Assembly (NCBI GenBank): GCA_014529385.2 | Contig: CM043967.1 | Location: forward strand, 128,501,182-128,565,181 | Direction of reading: 5' to 3' | Length of the DNA: 64,000 bases | Source of the DNA: Adiantum capillus-veneris | Lineage: Eukaryota > Streptophyta > Polypodiopsida > Polypodiales > Pteridaceae | In this document: positions 22,994 to 33,351 of the stretch, piece by piece | Layout of the letters: each line of letters opens with the position of its first letter | Numbering within the stretch: position 1 is the stretch's first letter | Program-made: the position numbers and the translations under genes | The notes under the pieces: generated by a model | The model's input: only the letters and a program-made list of their open reading frames with translations | Databases searched by the model: none | What the model was told of the DNA's origin: nothing

Positions 22994-25478
22994 CACATCT
23001 AGTAACATCGGTCTTTTCAAAAGGAATAGAATTATACATAACTACCGGACAAGTGTTAATGCACTCTGGCATTCGACGATCGTGAAAGCATGCAAGTCTT
23101 CCATTATCTACATCCAAATGGCCTTTACTTGGGAGAACGTGCTAATTTTCTTTGCCATTGAGACTCATTAAAGCTTCCCCTTCCTTGAAAGTAAGGACAT
23201 TCCACATTGTTGCATCTCAAATCCCTTTCACATTGGCTAAAACAAACAATGCCATTAAATATATCATTGATGCAAGTAACATGCTCCCATCAAATCCGTG
23301 CTCCATACCTTATATAGCAGAGTTGTCTTTTTGAGGAGGAAGTTGAAAGGCAGCATACCTATTATAGAAAACAAGCATTTCCAAAACCTTAGTCACATTT
23401 GCAATAGATGAAAGTGCAATATATGGATTTGTTTGCAAAGGAAGAAATGAATAACATCGAGTACACATGCATGCAATGCCATCTTCAACTATGGTTGGAG
23501 ATTCTTTTGAGCCGACAAATGAAGGTGATGGTCGATCATTGCAAAGCACCTTGTAAAATTGTGAATATTCATGATCCAACAGGTAAAACAACTCATTTGT
23601 ATCATTGCATGCAGGTTCAAGCTTTCAATGTAAGTGGACGTAAAGAGAAGTTTTCATTATCCACTTTGAAATGCTCTTTCAAAGCTTCAATAGTCATAGT
23701 GTGATATTGATTTTCAAACATCAGAATAAGCTTCTGCTTACAGAGAGGACCAAAGATAGTGATATGATGTCTCATTGCACATGTTGAACAACAATCATCC
23801 TAGGGTAAACGAGCCAGTTTAGTGAAGTCTACATTGAGTAAGACATTGCGCACAGTTTGCTGAATCATTTCAAGCTTGGAGGGGCTCAATCAAAAGACCT
23901 ACGCAGGAGGTATTTACAACAAAAGTTTCATCATGATCTACTGTTGGACGACGAAGATCAAGCAGGTTTTTTGCATTCCTATGTAACAAAAATGTGAGAG
24001 AGTGCGACAACCTCCAAGGGGGAGTTTAGAGACAAATGCACCAACAAAGATACACATGATCTGATTACCAAGATCTCATTGTAGTTGAGATAACCACAAA
24101 ATCACCCGCCTCAGGCTATCACTTAACTAGAGCATTTATATTATATATTTTAGGGGTAGGACGGTCATAAAGAGGGGCCCGCCTTTTAATTGGTGCCTCT
24201 AGCCTAGAGCGTAATAGAGTACACTTTTTGCAAACCATAATCACTTGGAAAAGACAAACCAACAATGTTTTCTTATACATGCCCAAACTTAGAGCAAAGT
24301 CGAGAGGTGAAAAGGCCCAAACTTAGGGCAAAAATTTTCCAAGAGGAGTGTTTTTTTTTCGTGATGTGTGAATCGACAACACCTCTCTCTACCCTTTCTC
24401 AACGTTCAATTTGCCTCTTCAATTTTATTAAACTACACCTCCATGCTAAATTTTCCTCCTCAACCCATTCTCTTGGCGTTCAACTTTCCTCTTCATTTTT
24501 ATTAAACTACGCTCAATTTTCCAACTCAACCTCGTTCTCTGAGCTTATTATCATTAATTAAAACCTTGATGTCTCAACCAATATTAGAAAAAACCCGGGG
24601 TTTAGTGTATTTTAGCGAGTTGAAATTGTAAAATCTTGGTTAGATTTTGAGCTTGCCTTTAGGAAAACCAAGAAATCTTTGCAGATATTAGTGTAGTTAT
24701 TGGCAAAAACTTCAAATTTTGACAAGAATATTTCAAGTTTGCCCATATTTTCATCGGTTAGGGAAAATGTATTTCTCTAGCCCGAGTCTGAACCTCTTTG
24801 AGGTCTCAACTTATTATAATGGCAACCTCTTGAATGTCTCTTATTCTATCTTGTGTGGAAAACTAGGGCCCACCATTTTGGTCATATTTTGGCACTCAAA
24901 TTTTCAAAAATTATATAAAAATTATAAGAAAAAACTTCAGCTCACTGGCTATATTTCTCATGTTTTGAGATTTTCCAAATTCCAATTTAAACAAGCTATC
25001 AAAACTCCCAAAAAAATGTGTACCTTTGCTGCCATAAATTTTTGGTGGTCCCATCTTTGTTGACACTTTCTTTATGCATCCCAAAATTCTTCACTTATGT
25101 GGGAGAGTACCTTAAAGAGACTTGAATTTCCTCATGAAAATACAAGTGAAGTGCCCTTTGTTAATATTTTAACGACTTAGCCCAATAATGCAAGTATTAA
25201 AAACTAGAAGGGTGAAATATTAATATTACATAGTGAAATAAAATATGGTAGAGGTCATAAAAAAGTTATAATAAAATAGAAGTAGATGGATCAAATATTA
25301 ATGCTAATAAATGTTTTTCTTTTACATGAATGTAAAGACTATAGTGTAGAAATAGACTTAGTTGAAGATAAATGGTAAACATGAAAAAAAATCCAGGTGA
25401 GGTTCTCGCGCAAAGGAGAGATGGAACAAAAATTTGGAAAACGGCCCTCATTAGTCCTCTCAGTAAAGCTAGAGGCAT

Positions 25479-26893
25479 TTACGCCTCTACTTCCATAATT
25501 GAGTTGATTGAATAGTAGAGGAGACGATATCTAGTTGCCTTTTGAACTAGAGATTGCATTTGTCCATTAGTGAGATCTCTGGGACATTCGCTTGTTTTCA
25601 AGAAAAGAAATGCGTCCTGACAAGGCTCCCTAGCTAGAGCATCAATGATCAACAACTCAAATTGTCTTTGAGTGAATGGGAAGCCCAAAATATTGTGCCA
25701 ATATCCTCTAGGATCATAGGTAAAGGATAGGATAGTCACCTGAAATGTCCTAATAATAAAACTTCTTGATTCATGCCAAAAAAGATAGGATTTGTAGCCA
25801 CAATAAGTGAAGGATAATTGAGTACTTTAGCTCCTTCCAAGACAATACTTAGAATCATGATCCCAAGATTCTACGAGAGTCCTCCATCTATGGCTTCCTT
25901 GTTGATGTGGAAAGTCCCAATTTTCTTCAGAACCTAGCTTACCGCTATTACCAAAGCAAGCAAAAGGGTCACTATCCTCTTGGGTGTTGTGAAAAAGGTC
26001 CATTTCCTTTCCTCACATTGGTAATAAGACACCAACCTTGTAGCTCAAAGACAAGCTTGATACATGTTGTACCAAAGTGCATAGCATACACAAAAGATAG
26101 GGTGCAATCCACTGGTTGAAAAAAAACTCATCTTGACTATATGCATGCAAGATCGTACTCCAATCTTTCTCATACTGGCATTCATTCTTTGTGATTCTTA
26201 TGAAAACCGCTTGTGCTAAGGTTTCTTTAAATATTCTTTTAAAGCATCAAACGTAGTACAATCAAACACAATCTCTACATATAGGTTGCCAAACCTAGAT
26301 CTCCAATAAGTTGCCACTGCATACACTTGCTTAAGAATCTCCTTAGGGTGGACTCCAAAATACCACTCCTTGGTAACAACCATTCGAGTTTGGTCTACAA
26401 TTGCTTCCTCTAATTGGTGTTGTGCCAAAGACTTCATGCTTCCTTCTTGCAACTATATATCTGATGGATCCACCTTGTTGCGATGAGTGAGAATGAGACC
26501 CATTATTTCAAGAGAGTTGTCACTATCATTTTTTGCCGTAGATTCCTCCTGTGATTTTGTAGTAGAATTTCTAGGGAGCTCATCCATAGTAGTCCCTAGT
26601 TCCATCTCTTGGTGCTTAGTACCATCCTTAATGTTGCATAGAATCTCCTTGCCCTTTCTACCTTGCATCTTAAGAATTTCTGTATTCAAAGCTTGCTTTG
26701 CTCTCATGGACATGAGCCATGGAATTTTTAAGATAGTTGGGTAGCTCTCCCCCGTAGAAATCTTCAATCCGTGCATAGAAACATCACTCACAAGATCACA
26801 AGATTCTATAGACTCACCAATCATGAAATTTGAAATGCTAATTTTTTGTCGTGGCTTAGACTTCCTCTTGATTGACTCCTTTTTAGCCTTCAT
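25479..26893 (-). pseudogene. Ty3 protease and pol-linker remnant, copy 2
   Basis: Same segment as 19,220-20,634 in the second duplicate, with the same open frames and stops. A few substitutions separate them (for example a Gln/His difference in the TQRxFELL stretch). It lies immediately left of the 3' LTR end of the LARD-like element. Confidence 0.6.
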
Positions 26894-27001
26894 CTTGTCT
26901 CACCTTTGTAAAGATTACTCATGTCTAGAGTGATAAAATCCAATGGCGTCTACATATTCTACCTTGATCTTACCTCTTGCCACTCCGTTGATGGGTTTCT
27001 C

Positions 27002-27110
27002 TATTGGGAGGCATTGTAGCAACGATCTAATCGCAAGCCACACAAAATTATCAAATCCATGGATCAATAAACCGGCTAGGGCATGGAAGCATGAGCATCG
27101 GATGAATAGA
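27002..27110 (-). mobile_element. 3' LTR of LARD-like element, terminal 109 bp
   Basis: Matches 39,672-39,780 (5' LTR end next to PBS). On the minus strand it ends ...CCTCCCAATA, where the 5' LTR has CCTCCCAACA, so the terminal CA has become TA. The same piece in copy 1 of the duplication is at 20,743-20,851. Confidence 0.9.
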
Positions 27111-27143
27111 AGGGTGTAAGCATGTTAACTTGTCATGCTTTTT
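27111..27143 (+). repeat. Left terminal inverted repeat
   Basis: Begins AGGGTGTAAGCATGTTAAC and continues TTGTCATGCTTTTTG. It is the reverse complement of 33,319-33,351 with a single G/A difference at position 6. Confidence 0.92.
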
Positions 27144-27272
27144 GTGCTAGTTATCATGTGGCAACAAGCATATCTTGTAAGCATAATGAGAGTGTAACTT
27201 TTCAAACGTGTGGGAATCCATCAAATATTTCAAAATAGGGAGACCACCCTGAATCCACTTTCCTGACCATTT

Positions 27273-27513
27273 ATGCAGTGTTACTCTGAGGGGAGTGGGG
27301 CAGTCAAAATGCGTGGAGAGAAGCGGAGTGGGGCAGTCAACATGCATGGAGAGAAGCGGGGCACAGGGGCCAGAGGTAACAGAGAACCAAAAACAAAGTC
27401 GAAGGCTAAACTTTTTGCTGCTTCTTCTCCACCCCGAAAAAGGGTAAAGCTCTCTGATTCACTAGCATCCCCAACGGCAAAGACCTTGCATACAAAGGGG
27501 AAGGATGACTCAG

Positions 27514-27556
<43 letters not shown>

Positions 27557-29188
27557 CTCATTATGATTTGCGAGGATAGTTGTTGGTGCTGCCTTGGCTG
27601 GAGAGTTGTCCCTTGATGTCGGCTTTAGAAGTAGGCCATCTTGTGAATAGTTACTTGAAATACAATCGCTCAAGTCGAAGTCTGGCTCACAAAACACAAA
27701 CCAATGTTTGATTTGAACCTTGAAATTGGAAGGAAGTGCCTAATACTTCACTTTCCTACTGTTAACACACTCCTCGCTACATTATTTTTTACCTACCAAC
27801 AAATAGAAAAATCTGCTAATCTTGTGACATTGGGGGTGTGCAGGCCGATGGAAAGCTCCAAAGTTTACATTCCCAGTACAGATCAAGTTCTGTATTACAG
27901 CAGAAGATTTCAATGATGTTCATGGCCTCTCCCTGGCTGGTGCCAACCCCAAACTAGTTAGGTGGGATCAGATCAGTGATGTGGAGTGGTTCAGTGTTTT
28001 TAGAGAGTCAAAGAATTGTAGTCACTATCGCATTAAATGCAGTTGTTTGCGTACTGATATGTTAGACCAGGTGATGCAGTTGCATTACAAGGTGTACCAG
28101 AAGCCCCCAACAAACATGGAGATCAACTCTGCATTCGCCAAGCGGTTTGTAAAAGAATTCAGCCCGACGGCAATTGCAAGTAGCTCAGCCATGCAATTTT
28201 CGCTGTCCAGCATTTGCAGGACCTCCGAGAGAAAGGGTACTACGAGGCCCATGTCGAAAAGTGGAGGATACGCAATGTATGTCAAAACATCAAGGAGGCG
28301 CAAGTTGAAATGAAGGAGGATACCAAGGAGACACCCATCTCTCGCCACAACACTCACTAGTAGGCTGAAAGCCTGTCATTTTTTGGCGTTGAGAATTTGC
28401 AGCACATAAAGGCTGCCTCTGAAATTCCCAACAAACAACTGCAAGATGCTAAAGAACATCTTCTAACTGCAAAATCAGAGTTTGAAGGTGCGAGGGTTGT
28501 CCAAGCAAAAAATGCTAGGGTCACCCCAATTGTGCTTTCTATGAGACAAAAGCTTCACGACGCTGAAAATGAATTACAGAGGTTACTACAGAGCGACAGT
28601 GTGGATGCAAAGAGGGAAATAGAGTGTAGAGTAAAAATAGAGACATTGGAAGGTTTGGCATTTCCTGACAGTGAGGACACTCTTGCTGCTAGTGACTCAA
28701 CTTGTCAGCATGTAAGTGTGTGACTTTTATGCTTCCACCGTATGATTGGAATATGTGCACAACAAACCTATGTACTTACCATGCTCCTCTTTTTTTTGGT
28801 GTGCAGACTAATGTGGAGGTTATGGAAGCTAAAGTGAATGTATGTGAAGGTCAACTGCAACTCCTAATGCACATGAGCAAGATGCTACAAGGCTCCTCCA
28901 TTCCCACTGCCCTGTGTAATATGGCTATGGGCACATTTATAGAAAGTATAGAAGGGGTATGCGATGGGATGATGATCAACCCGTGCAGTGGCTGCAGTTT
29001 GCCACTTGAAGTAAAGGGAACCAATGCCACGGTCAAGATGCCCTGTGGGCATAGCTACCACTTTCTCTGCTTTGCCATTGCATGCTCCTTGTTGACAAAA
29101 TGTAGAGCTGTGACCTGGCAACAAAGGATACCACAAGAATGGTGTTGGAAACCCATAGGGCAAAGACATCCAATCACACCAACAACTG
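27273..29188 (+). pseudogene. TIR-element gene, exons 1-3: basic N-terminus, coiled coil, RING-like domain
   Basis: Exon 1 (27,273-27,513) is Lys/Arg-rich with PPRKRVKLSD, an NLS-like patch. Donor GT at 27,514 and acceptor AG at 27,842-27,843 keep phase. Exon 2 (27,844-28,711) holds a conserved-looking segment (FPVQIKFCITAEDFNDVHGL, KCSCLRTDMLDQVMQLHYKV), then a 1-nt frameshift near 28,198, then EKGYYEAHVEKWRIRN, then TAG-TAG at 28,358-28,363 (Gln-Gln expected), then a Gln/Glu-rich coiled coil. Intron 2 (GTAAGT...GTGCAG) is phase 0. Exon 3 (28,807-29,188) contains CSGC...CGHSYHFLCFAIAC, a RING/treble-clef-like Cys/His cluster. Copy 1 has the same breaks at 21,014-22,918. The family is not recognised; an E3-type or SUMO-ligase-type role is only a guess. 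Confidence 0.65.
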
Positions 29189-29263
29189 GTAAGATTGTAT
29201 AGGGTGTGCTAAATAGCATACCCAGTGTGTTAATTAGAATATTGAGTGTGTTAATTGGATATG

Positions 29264-30110
29264 ATAATTAGCATATCTTGTATGCTAATTAGCATACTGG
29301 GTATGATGATTAGCATACTGGGACTGCTAGTAGCTACAAGATATGCTAATTAGCATATCGGGTATGCTAATTAGCATGCTGGATATGCAATTAGCATACC
29401 CAATGAGAATATTGAGTGTGTTAACTGGATATGCTAATTAGCATATCTTGTATGCTAATTAGGATACCCTGTGCTCATTGTATAGATTAGAGTAAGTTTG
29501 GCATATTAGCATATCTAGTAAGTTAAACTACCATATCCAAATGCTAACTAGAAAATTGTATATGCTTATTAGCATATTGGATATGCTAATTAGCATACTG
29601 GATATGCTAAATAGCATATTGGGTATGCTAATTAGCATACTGGGAATGCTCATTAGCATACTGGGTATGCTGATTCACGTACTGAGTATGCTAATTAGCA
29701 TACTGGATATGCTTATTAGCATATTGGATATGCTAATTAGCATACTGGATATGATAAATAGCATATTGGGTATGCTAAATAGCATACTGGTATGCTAATT
29801 AGCATACTAGGACTGCTGGTAGCTAGCATACAAGGACTGTCTTTTAGCGTACAGGGTGTGCTTATTAGCATACCCACAATGTTAATTAGAATACTGAGTG
29901 TGTTGACTGGATATGCTAATTACCATATCTTGTATGCTAATTAGCATACTTGTGCTCAGTGTACAGTCTAGAGTAAGTTTGTCATAATGGCAAATCTAGT
30001 AAGTAAGCTACCATCTCCAGATGCAAACTAGCATATTCGATATGCTAGTTAGCATACTTAGCAATTGGAATTAGCATACTAGGCTTGTCAGCATAATGGA
30101 TTCCAATGTA
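29264..30110. repeat. 21-bp palindromic minisatellite in an intron
   Basis: Degenerate tandem units such as GGATATGCTAATTAGCATACT. The core TATGCTAATTAGCATA equals its own reverse complement. Phasing is clearest at 29,575-29,815, where about a dozen consecutive 21-bp units can be read. Flanking parts are more scrambled. It fills the intron between exon 3 (donor at 29,189) and the next exon (acceptor AG at 30,201-30,202). Confidence 0.9.
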
Positions 30111-30202
30111 TGCCAGGCCGCACACATAGTCATAGCATATCAAACATTTTCTAGCATACATGACATGCTTATATGAGTCTTAATCCACGTTTTTTGTTGC
30201 AG

Positions 30203-30815
30203 GCCTGTTGGCAGTCCCTCCGTGATGTGGGCAGTGTGCATGACACGAAGGGCAAGGGAAAGGCTGTAATGGGGGACGTTTCGATCGAGGAGAGTGATGA
30301 GCTGGATACAGGTGAGAACCCTTCGACGGAGAAGGGTGTTGAGCTGGATGCAAGAAGTGAAGGGGTGGATGAGGGCTCCCAGCAGATGCCAAATGAAAGC
30401 ATGAAAACATTGGAGGAAGGCGATGATGTGAGCAGGAACTTAGAAGATGAAAAAGAAGATGATTTTTTGGTCATGGCTCCTCGTGTGCCACCGATGCCTG
30501 CTGCAACTCACAAAGCAGAAGCTTCTCAACAGACAGTGGCTCGTGGCTCAGGGGAAACTTTGAAGAATGACAACATAGAAGATGAGCAAGAAGTTGGTGA
30601 CAACAGCCCTCTCGAGGATTTTTGCGTAAATCTTAGCTAAAAAGAAAAGTTGGCCTTGAAGAGGTACCCGAAGACATTGCAAGCACAGCCTGTGGTTCGG
30701 ACAAGGCTGAAAGCTCCAAAGGTGAAAAGAAAGCCACTCGCTCAAGAGCTTGCAAAAAATTGTGTTAAGACTTATTGCTCCCTACCCGCTTGTGCCCTTC
30801 ACTGTATATGCTAGA
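30203..30815 (+). pseudogene. TIR-element gene, acidic exon 4
   Basis: It follows a good acceptor (TTTTTTGTTGCAG). It encodes an acidic, Ser/Glu-rich low-complexity segment (EESDELDTGENPSTEKGVEL, EDEKEDDFLVMAPRVPP), then TAA at 30,638-30,640, then in the same frame a basic stretch (KAPKVKRKPLAQELAKN). The exon 3 donor leaves phase 1 whereas this exon reads in phase 0, so another exon or an indel lies between. The 3' splice limit is not clear. Confidence 0.55.
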
Positions 30816-30983
30816 CCATTTTGAAACCCAAATGCGTATTTTAACTGACATGCATTTTGTTTTCCAATGAAAATGTATTTTTGTGCAATATAAATCTGAG
30901 GAGCAGTTCATTGTAATAGTTCATTATAATTTTTGCGGTTTTTTTTTAAAACTTGCTCATTTCATATCGCGATTTCCCTGCAG

Positions 30984-32104
30984 AGGAAGAGAAACAGGCA
31001 TTAATCGTCATGCCTGATGCAACTGCGGCCATGCAATGGCAGAAATTACGGAGATGGCGAGTCCACAAAGCTAGGCAGTTAAGGAGACAGAAAATGGAGA
31101 TTGAAAAACGCCTTGAACGATATTCACAGCTTGCCCGTAGTATTATTGAGCGCCTAAACTATGTGCCCCCAAGTGGGCTGGTTATTTTTGCTGAATGGTA
31201 TCCTCTACAAGACCTAATATGGGTGCCTAAGCGTTTATGTGATGAAAAAAGGGCTCTGGTGCTGGACCTGAACGGTCTTTTGGTGGCAGTGGTAGAGCCT
31301 CCCTTTGGTGAAAAGCCCCCGGCATATGCAGATGAAATGCTGAAATACGATGTACTTGATAAGTAGGTGTTCTGTCGCAAGGACAACCATTTTTTTTTGG
31401 ACTGGTGCCGACAGTTCTTTAATGTGTTTATATGGAGCACAAGCCTCCATAGTAAAGTCATGAGTATTTGCCGTACTGTTTTTAAAGAGCAAGTGCCAAA
31501 GATTACTGGGTTTTTTGCTCAAGCGCATACAAAGAAATCCTAGAAGATCCAGAGAAAACCTGTGTTTATGAAAGACTTATCCTTGTTCTGGAAACACACT
31601 CCGAGGTACAATGCCCAAAACACACTTATAATCGATAATAGCTTCTACAAAGTGTTTCAGAACCCACCACAAAATTGGCTTGTTACTCCCAGTCTAGAGC
31701 ACCAGAGTGCTGAGCAGAGGGAAAGGTTCCTTATAGAAACTTTGAAGTCCTGGCTTTTTCTTTGGCTGCAAACGGATGATCGAAAAGCATATGTTGCTAA
31801 TAATGTGTTTGAGACACGCTTAGATGAGTTTTCTGATGCAGTCGTCAAACGTTTTCTTGACATTCAAAAGAGGGATATAGAGGCTAAAAGACTGGAATAA
31901 ATTCATCGCAAACAGCGGGAAGCTGACCTAGAAGCAGAAAGAGAGAAAGAAAAGCTGGAGAGGGAAAGAAGAGAAAGTGAGCAGCATAGTGCCAACCTAG
32001 AAGTAGAGGAGGAAGCAGAGAGAAAAGAAAAGAGGCAGTAGGAAGAAGACAAACAACGAGAAGGACAGCCCGGTCACTACAAGCACCCTCCGAGGAGGCA
32101 TTAA
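30984..32104 (+). pseudogene. FCP1/NIF-like HAD phosphatase domain with charged tail, decayed
   Basis: The frame is continuous from the acceptor AG at 30,982-30,983 to TAA at 32,102, with in-frame stops at 31,364 (TAG), 31,541 (TAG), 31,898 (TAA) and 32,039 (TAG) and no frameshift. Order: basic coiled coil (RVHKARQLRRQKMEIEKRLE), HAD motif I as ALVLDLNGLLV (the DLNG form also occurs in plant FCP1-homology proteins), FFLDWCRQFFNVFIWSTS (motif II region), FMKDLSLFW, NTLIIDNSFYKVFQNPP (motif III/IV region, where the family has IDDSPxK, so one Asp is Asn), and a Glu/Arg/Lys-rich coiled-coil tail. In the cell such proteins are nuclear phosphatase-like factors. It is probably a host domain acquired by the TIR element. 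Confidence 0.8.
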
Positions 32105-32276
32105 GGGTTTTTGGGGCAGTGACTGTCATTGTAAAATTGAACCCTATGTAAATAATTTGATGTTGGCAATTAATGTAAACAGTTTGATAGTTAGCATGCT
32201 GACACAAAACCAACTTTATAATAAAACTGCATACCCTTACAACAAAGTGGTATATAGAAAATCCAGTGGATACAAC

Positions 32277-33085
32277 TTAAAAGCTGAAGGGCATGCTATT
32301 ATAGATTGCTTCATAGCTTTCTGGAGTGATTGTGTACACCTGCCTTCTCCTTGGGACGTCCTCCATGGGTATTTTGATACATCGCACCAGATGTGAAAGT
32401 AGGTGGACAATAGGCTGCTTGTGGTCTAGCTTGAAGGTGTACTCATCCAATTGCTTATAATACAGTCCTTGCACAACATATGAGCCTCTTTCAATTACAT
32501 TGCTCCATTCATCAATGTACTCCTTCTCCACCTTCTCCTTTTCTACAACACACTTGACCAGATAGAAATCCACATCTTCGGCATTTTTTAAATCATCTGG
32601 ATTTACAACAAATGTCTCTCCAGAACATAGAGCGCTACTCAACACATCATGATGACCTTCGTATGTGAATTCATCATAGCCAACGACTTCCTCTGTCGAA
32701 ACTTCATTTGTTTGCTCAAGTAATGGCTGCAGAATATGATAATCCCAAGCCTCCACGTGAGCTTTATTGATGTAGCGATTCCACCTTCCGTTAATGCATG
32801 CATCACAGGAGCATGCCAACTTTCTTGTTGCAACGGTAGTTGGATCCTCCGGGTTGTGACCACGAATAGCATGCAAAGAGAGAGTTTTTGCCACAGTGGC
32901 ATAATTCCACTTAACTTCCCTGTTAATATCTCCCTCTTTAACCTCCCAGAACACACGAGCACATTCCCTTTCTTTTGAAGGATATGATGCAGGTGGGAGG
33001 GAGGGAGGGAGGGAGGGAGGGAAGGAGGGAGGGAGGGAGTAGGAACAGGGCAAACTATAAACTAGTCTGAGAGTGAGTCTGCGTC

Positions 33086-33151
<66 letters not shown>

Positions 33152-33257
33152 CAGAGGCCACACCCCACGTCGTTGTTGTAACTGAAAACAGAGGCCACAC
33201 CCCATATGGGAGGGAACAAATAATATATCTTATGGTTATAAAAATTTCAAACTTCAC
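32277..33257 (-). CDS. TIR-element convergent ORF with CxCxxC motif, unknown function
   Basis: Open for 326 codons. Residues 1-90 come from GA-repeat and GGGA-repeat translation (Leu-Ser and Pro-Ser runs) and are unlikely to be real coding. From about residue 91 (SYPSKERECARVFWEVKEGD) to the end the sequence is ordinary protein: RKLACSCDACINGRWNRYINKAHVEAW (a CxCxxC plus Trp motif), an acidic middle (EKEKVEKEYIDEW), and a C-terminal YKQLDEYTFKLDHKQP block. No stops interrupt this 236-residue part. It ends 172 bp from the convergent FCP1-like gene and starts next to the right TIR. I do not recognise the family. As the only undamaged frame of the element it is the best candidate for an element-specific protein. 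Confidence 0.5.
32995..33145. repeat. (GGGA)n and (GA)n microsatellites
   Basis: GGGA/GGAGG repeats at about 32,995-33,039 and a pure GA run at about 33,089-33,144, just inside the right end of the TIR element. Confidence 0.95.
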
Positions 33258-33318
33258 TTGCTCTTTGGTTTTGAATAGATGCTAACAAGCACCTCTTACT
33301 AGCATTGTCCGGGACACC

Positions 33319-33351
33319 AAAAAGCATGACAAGTTAACATGCTTATACCCT
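33319..33351 (-). repeat. Right terminal inverted repeat
   Basis: Ends GTTAACATGCTTATACCCT. It is followed directly by GAAATAGAGG, the interrupted LTR sequence. Confidence 0.92.

Larger units (their letters stand above)
22994..29263. repeat. Tandem duplication copy 2, 6,270 bp
   Basis: Second copy, directly abutting copy 1. It is continuous on the right with the rest of the TIR element, so the pre-duplication locus had this right-hand context. The junction ...TTGGATATG|CACATCTAG shows no shared terminal base between the two breakpoints. It holds 27 bp (inside 28,922-28,951) absent from copy 1. Confidence 0.97.
27111..33351. mobile_element. 6,241-bp TIR DNA element of unassigned superfamily
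   Basis: Ends are near-perfect inverted repeats of about 33 bp (left AGGGTGTAAGCATG..., right complement AGGGTATAAGCATG..., one mismatch in the first 32). The element splits the sequence gatgaataga/aatagagg, which is uninterrupted in the sister LTR at 39,771-39,788, giving a related empty site and a 2-bp GA duplication. Contents: a multi-exon plus-strand gene region, a palindromic minisatellite intron, and a convergent minus-strand ORF. No DDE transposase, helicase or tyrosine recombinase motif was recognised. It may be a non-autonomous gene-carrying element or an undescribed autonomous type. Confidence 0.9.

Noticed and set aside
16734-29263. LTR retrotransposon with 6-kb LTRs
   Set aside because: The repeats abut with no internal region, lack TG...CA ends, PBS and PPT, and include parts of two other elements, so they are a tandem duplication.
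29541-29798. An 85-codon ORF with heptad repeats (ISILGML-like) in the intron of the TIR element
   Set aside because: It is the translation of the 21-bp minisatellite. Period and palindromy explain it and the flanking splice signals place it in an intron.
29264-30110. CRISPR-like array
   Set aside because: Repeat units abut without unique spacers and are degenerate palindromic minisatellite units in plant DNA.
27273-32104. Functional host gene encoding a CTD phosphatase
   Set aside because: It lies wholly between TIRs inside an LTR, has at least seven in-frame stops and one frameshift, and exon phases do not join cleanly.
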